A stretch of DNA of 64,000 bases, taken from contig JBBBDQ010000442.1 of assembly GCA_037127315.1 (NCBI GenBank), positions 2,087,501 to 2,151,500 of the forward strand. The letters run 5' to 3'. The notes below the pieces were generated by a model that was given only the letters and a program-made list of their open reading frames with translations, did not search any database and was not told the DNA's origin. Numbering within the stretch: position 1 is the first letter of the stretch; each line of letters opens with the position of its first letter. Shown piece after piece: positions 60,837 to 64,000 of this stretch. This stretch comes from Ascarosepion bandense. Its lineage: Eukaryota > Mollusca > Cephalopoda > Sepiida > Sepiidae. The translations under genes were made by a program, and so were the position numbers.

Positions 60837-60960
60837 TTATTTCAACATATCACCTGAAGAAGAACAGTATTGTTCTGAAACATGAAAATCGTTGTTTAGT
60901 GATATGCTTTTATAAACAATTGTAATAACAAAATTACAATAATAAACTCCACTCCGTATC
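60837..60960 (+). other. Penelope-type terminal motif with hammerhead-like core
   Basis: CTGAAGA (60854-60860), a perfect stem AGAACA-GTAT-TGTTCT (60861-60876) and GAAAC (60877-60881). This fits the conserved strands and helix II of a hammerhead ribozyme if position 7, known to be variable, is A. GTGATA downstream complements TATCAC just upstream, a candidate helix I, but the cleavage triplet and helix III are not convincing. 60961-61028 unassigned. Confidence 0.4.
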
Positions 60961-61028
60961 GAGCACTCTTTATAAAAGTAAATGCTTGAACAGTGGATTT
61001 TTAATCTACATGTTCTTTCACTTTTTGG

Positions 61029-61076
<48 letters not shown>
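61029..61076. repeat. (TA)n microsatellite
   Basis: TA run. 61077-61229 is unassigned. Confidence 0.95.
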
Positions 61077-61080
<4 letters not shown>

Positions 61081-61225
61081 TGGATCAAAATCACATTTAC
61101 AAACTTTAGGCGCGGGTCCCTCATACCTAAACAAGTACAAAAGTTCATAGATTCAATGTCGTGTTCATAATTGATAATTGATATTATTGAGAGTTTGTTT
61201 CTTCACGCACACATACACGCATATA

Positions 61226-61229
<4 letters not shown>

Positions 61230-61277
<48 letters not shown>
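61230..61277. repeat. (TA)n microsatellite
   Basis: TA run adjacent to the Helitron 3' end. Confidence 0.95.
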
Positions 61278-61278
<1 letters not shown>

Positions 61279-61458
61279 TGGCAGTATATCCCGGCGTTGC
61301 TCGGGTATAATGAAAGCTTTAAGACTAATCCATGGTCCTGGAGCTCAGACTCAGCCTAAAGAATATTTATGTGAAGTTTGATGAGAATCGGATAAAAATT
61401 GTGGATTTGTATAAAGGACATACAAACAGATAAACAGACACACACACAAACATCTTGC

Positions 61459-61512
<54 letters not shown>

Positions 61513-61833
61513 CGATTTTCTGCACAATTGTAAGAACTGCAACCTTGAAAATTCTGAATATCGTTTCTTATGTCTTTGTCTATGAGTGTATCAAATTTGA
61601 TTAAAATCGGACCACTCCTTCTATAACCTAATTTTTTCGATTATCGATTTTTTCGATTATCGATTTTCGAGATTTATCGGGGGTACCTCGACACAAAACC
61701 TAGCTAAGAACACTCGCAGACGCTTATAGTACAACTGTGTAAATTTTCAAGAAAATCGGTTCCGCCGATTCGGAGTCTATAGGTAACGGATACACACACA
61801 CACACAGACAAAGTTTCATTTATAAGTTTAGAT
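61278..61833 (-). mobile_element. Non-autonomous Helitron, family 1
   Basis: Minus strand: TCTAAACTTATAAATGAAAC near 61833, ACTCCGAATCGGCGGAACC, the TCGATAATCGAAAAAATCG block, a (TA)n tract (61464-61510) and 3' ACCCGAGCAACGCCGGGATA, TACTGCCAG (CTAG changed to CCAG). Short form like 42830-43382. Confidence 0.78.
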
Positions 61834-61840
61834 AGATATT

Positions 61841-61871
<31 letters not shown>

Positions 61872-61984
61872 GGGGTGGACAAACAAATAAAGCCACTAAG
61901 ATGCAAGGGTTACGGAGTGTTACAGAATCTAAGATAAAGAAAACATTACTAAGGATACAAACGCTCTCGCACGCCGATTAAGCA

Positions 61985-62283
61985 CTATGGAGGTATCGAC
62001 TCGGAACGAGAGATCGGCGTATTGAGTTCGAATTCTAGTTGAATTCCTTGCATTCAATTACGCACAAATACCCTTGGGAAAAGTATTAATCCGTCTCTTC
62101 CCTCCAGTTATGGGTTAAATAATAGGACAGATTGGGTTCTGTAGCCTTGGTCGGCAACCAGTCTACCGCAGAAAGCAATGGCAACCTACTGCAGGATAAT
62201 CTTCTGCCCAGTCAGTCATGTTTCTTTCGAGACATGACCGCCCACAGCGTGTATCACGTATGGCACTTAACTGACTGACTATT
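61985..62283 (+). mobile_element. tRNA-derived SINE, family 1, full length
   Basis: Plus strand: GACTCGGAACGAGAGATCGG, TGAGTTCGAATTCTAGTTGA, body with TCTACCGCAGAAAGCAATGG, tail to CGTATGGCACTTAACTGACT. The A box region is altered (GGAGGTATCGACTCGG). 61834-61984 holds a (TA)n(GA)n tract, a lone Tc1-like left end at 61874 and unassigned sequence. Confidence 0.8.
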
Positions 62284-62337
62284 CAATAATGAATTTGAAA
62301 ACTCTTGACATTGTATCTAACACTTTGAAGTCTACCG

Positions 62338-62495
62338 AGCGCCCATAGCTCAGAGATAGAATCACCGACTGATATCAATTCGGTCGTGTTTCAATCCTGG
62401 CTAGAAAGCAATCAGATGTCTAACCTTACGGATCATCTGTAATACAGCAAAACGGATCTGTCTGCGGATATGGATATGTATATGTATATATTATT
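62338..62495 (+). mobile_element. tRNA-derived SINE, family 2
   Basis: Head GCGCCCATAGCTCAGAGATA, B-box-like GTGTTTCAATCCTGG, body with GATCTGTCTGCGGATATGG and TA-rich tail. Confidence 0.78.
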
Positions 62496-63046
62496 GAGAG
62501 ATTTAGGTACCTCCACTAAATCGCTGAAAAAACAACATAGTATGAATAAAAAAGGCCCCAAACTTTATGAAAACGATCGTTTTCCATCAAAATGTTTATA
62601 CTATTATCAAGAAAAAAGATCAAAATGTTTTTAATTTTTTTTTTTTAAATTTAATCCATTCTAACACATTCAAAATTTTGGTAAAAAATCTTTTGTTTTT
62701 AGTTAGCAGGTAACTAAATCGTAACGAGAGTTTACAATGGAAAACGTAATATTAGATAATTCAGTTTTTTTCAAGTGATAAATACATTAATTTGGAAATT
62801 CTTGCAAAAATCAAATAATTGTCGGATTTTAATGAAACTTTCAGAACTTATTCACAAAGGAATGAAATTATTTTTGAAGTTATTATTTTTTAAAAATGTT
62901 GGTAAAAATATTTTTTTATCTGTTACTCCCCCTCCACGTAAATTCAGGAAATTTTAAGAAATTAAATTTTGTTGGTAAAATTGGTTTTATTAGTTAAACG
63001 CAGGACTCATTGGGGATTGTAAATCATGTATTCTTTTTTTAATAAT
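62496..63046. other. Unassigned AT-rich sequence
   Basis: Poly-A/T patches, no gene. Short open frames have AT-biased composition only. Confidence 0.45.
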
Positions 63047-63100
63047 TTTGCCTGTATTTCCGAAAATCGGCACCCGATATTTCGGAAATACAGGCAAAAA
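63047..63100. repeat. Near-perfect palindrome
   Basis: TTTTGCCTGTATTTCCGAAA and TTTCGGAAATACAGGCAAAA are exact inverses, with a short inner ATCGGCACCCGATA stem-loop. Arms about 25 bp. Confidence 0.9.
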
Positions 63101-63105
63101 GTTGT

Positions 63106-63305
63106 GACTAGCAGTAGCAGGGCGTTCCTCATGTCAACTTAGGTAGTACATCTCTCGTAGGAGAGCTTGGGTTAAATTTTGACGCCTGAAGCTTCTCCGA
63201 AAGGAGGAATGCCGAAAAAGGAGCTTTGGTAATTTTTTCCACTTCGTACCATATAAACTCGGCTTTGTGCGACGTTCCGTTTGAGTAGACGCACGAATAA
63301 ATAAC
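63106..63305 (-). mobile_element. Possible Helitron 3' end (degenerate)
   Basis: The minus strand ends GAGGAACGCCCTGCTACTG-CTAG before T, like family 1 termini (GCAACGCCGGGCTATACTGCTAGT) with losses. The body 63130-63305 is not otherwise recognised. Confidence 0.4.

Positions 63306-63307
<2 letters not shown>

Positions 63308-63387
<80 letters not shown>
63308..63387. repeat. (TA)n(GT)n microsatellite
   Basis: TA run followed by GT run. 63388-63674 is unassigned, with a C9 run near 63580. Confidence 0.95.
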
Positions 63388-63388
<1 letters not shown>

Positions 63389-63674
63389 ATAGTCTGAGAA
63401 AATTACTTTGCACCAGAAACAAGGAACATTACTTCGGCCAAAAACAGTCGCCTACAAATTTTGCCTCCTTTAAACAGAACAGAGTATTTAGCATGCAGTA
63501 AATCAGAGACGAAGGTTCTTGTGATCTTCAAAATCATAAAAGCGTCGACTCAGATGCGAACAGGCTGCGCGCCCTAGTGCCCCCCCCCCTCTTAGAAACC
63601 CTGCTAGCATAATTTATATCCCTGAATGAGAATTAAGCACGGCTTTATTTTCGAAGAACTTCTGACAAGCTGGT

Positions 63675-64000
63675 TTTCTTTATCTCTCTTTCTCTCTACC
63701 TGTCCCTATCTCTGTTTCTCTCTACCTTTCTCTATCTCTCCTTCTCTCTACCTTTATCTATATCTCTTTCTCTCTACCTTTCTCTATCTCTTTTTCTCTC
63801 TACCTTTCCCTATCTCTCTTTCTCTCTACCTTTCTCCAGCTCTCTTTCTCTCTACCTTTCCCTATCTCTCTTTCTCTCTACCTTTCTCTATCTCTCTTTC
63901 TCTCTACCTTTCTCTATCTCTCCTTCTCTCTACCTTTATCTATATCTCTTTCTCTCTACCTTTCTCTATCTCTTTTTCTCTCTACCTTTCCCTATCTCTC
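63675..64000. repeat. CT-rich minisatellite, about 28-bp unit, running off the window
   Basis: CTCTCTACCTTTCTCTATCT units with C/T changes continue to the last base. A ~245-bp higher-order repeat is suggested: the CTCCTTCTC and TTTATCTATATC variants at 63737 recur at 63920. Confidence 0.9.

Overview
This 64 kb window looks like intergenic, repeat-dense DNA from an animal nuclear genome. I find no host protein-coding gene, no intact tRNA or rRNA gene, and nothing prokaryotic. The clues are long (TA)n, (GATA)n, (CA)n and (GAAA)n microsatellites, several satellite arrays, SINEs with pol III-type promoters, and many decayed retrotransposons and DNA transposons. The mixture (Helitrons, RTE, Jockey/CR1-like and R4/Dong-like LINEs, Penelope-like elements, Tc1/mariner, Tigger, hAT-like) fits a marine invertebrate. 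A lophotrochozoan such as a mollusc, possibly a cephalopod, is my guess, but no gene here proves it.

Layout. 0-6.7 kb: a Penelope-like fragment, a tRNA-derived SINE, two Tc1 fragments, two large GATA arrays and a chimera in which two 5S rRNA-like units, a tRNA-like unit and a LINE 3' tail lie in series. 6.7-13.5 kb: nested Tc1-like MITEs, a Helitron, LINE tails, a broken mariner and a Tc1 element. 13.5-20 kb: SINEs, a minisatellite split by a LINE and a Helitron, and two further minisatellites (87 and 62 bp). 20-30 kb: Penelope remnants, a LINE reverse transcriptase, a Helitron with multimerised 3' ends, a mariner/IS630-type transposase remnant, SINE-tail arrays, a solo LTR and a Penelope-like element with inverted ends. 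29.5-37.5 kb: RTE fragments on both strands (one a foldback), a Tigger element and complex GATA arrays. 37.5-39.4 kb: a truncated R4/Dong-like LINE. 40.0-42.8 kb: a 169-bp satellite with higher-order structure. 42.8-46.4 kb: a Helitron, a GAAA array and a LINE. 46.5-50.6 kb: three R4/Dong-like LINEs in line, each next to a (TTA)n tract; the largest has a 775-codon reverse transcriptase-endonuclease frame. 50.6-64 kb: a hAT-like element, RTE tandem arrays, Helitrons, SINEs, LINE tails and a CT-rich array.

Nothing here works as an operon. The functional links are between elements: LINE machinery probably mobilises SINEs that share its tail, R4/Dong elements target TAA repeats that their own tails supply, and Helitrons carry (TA)n tracts. 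The most unusual pattern is a short hairpin module of about 51 bp (perfect 16-bp arms in the best copies). It occurs once per unit in tandem arrays built from unrelated sequences (SINE tail, two different parts of RTE) with periods of about 110, 244, 278 and 302 bp. I know of no named family with this behaviour. Boundaries are read by eye and are good to about 5-20 bp for most elements.
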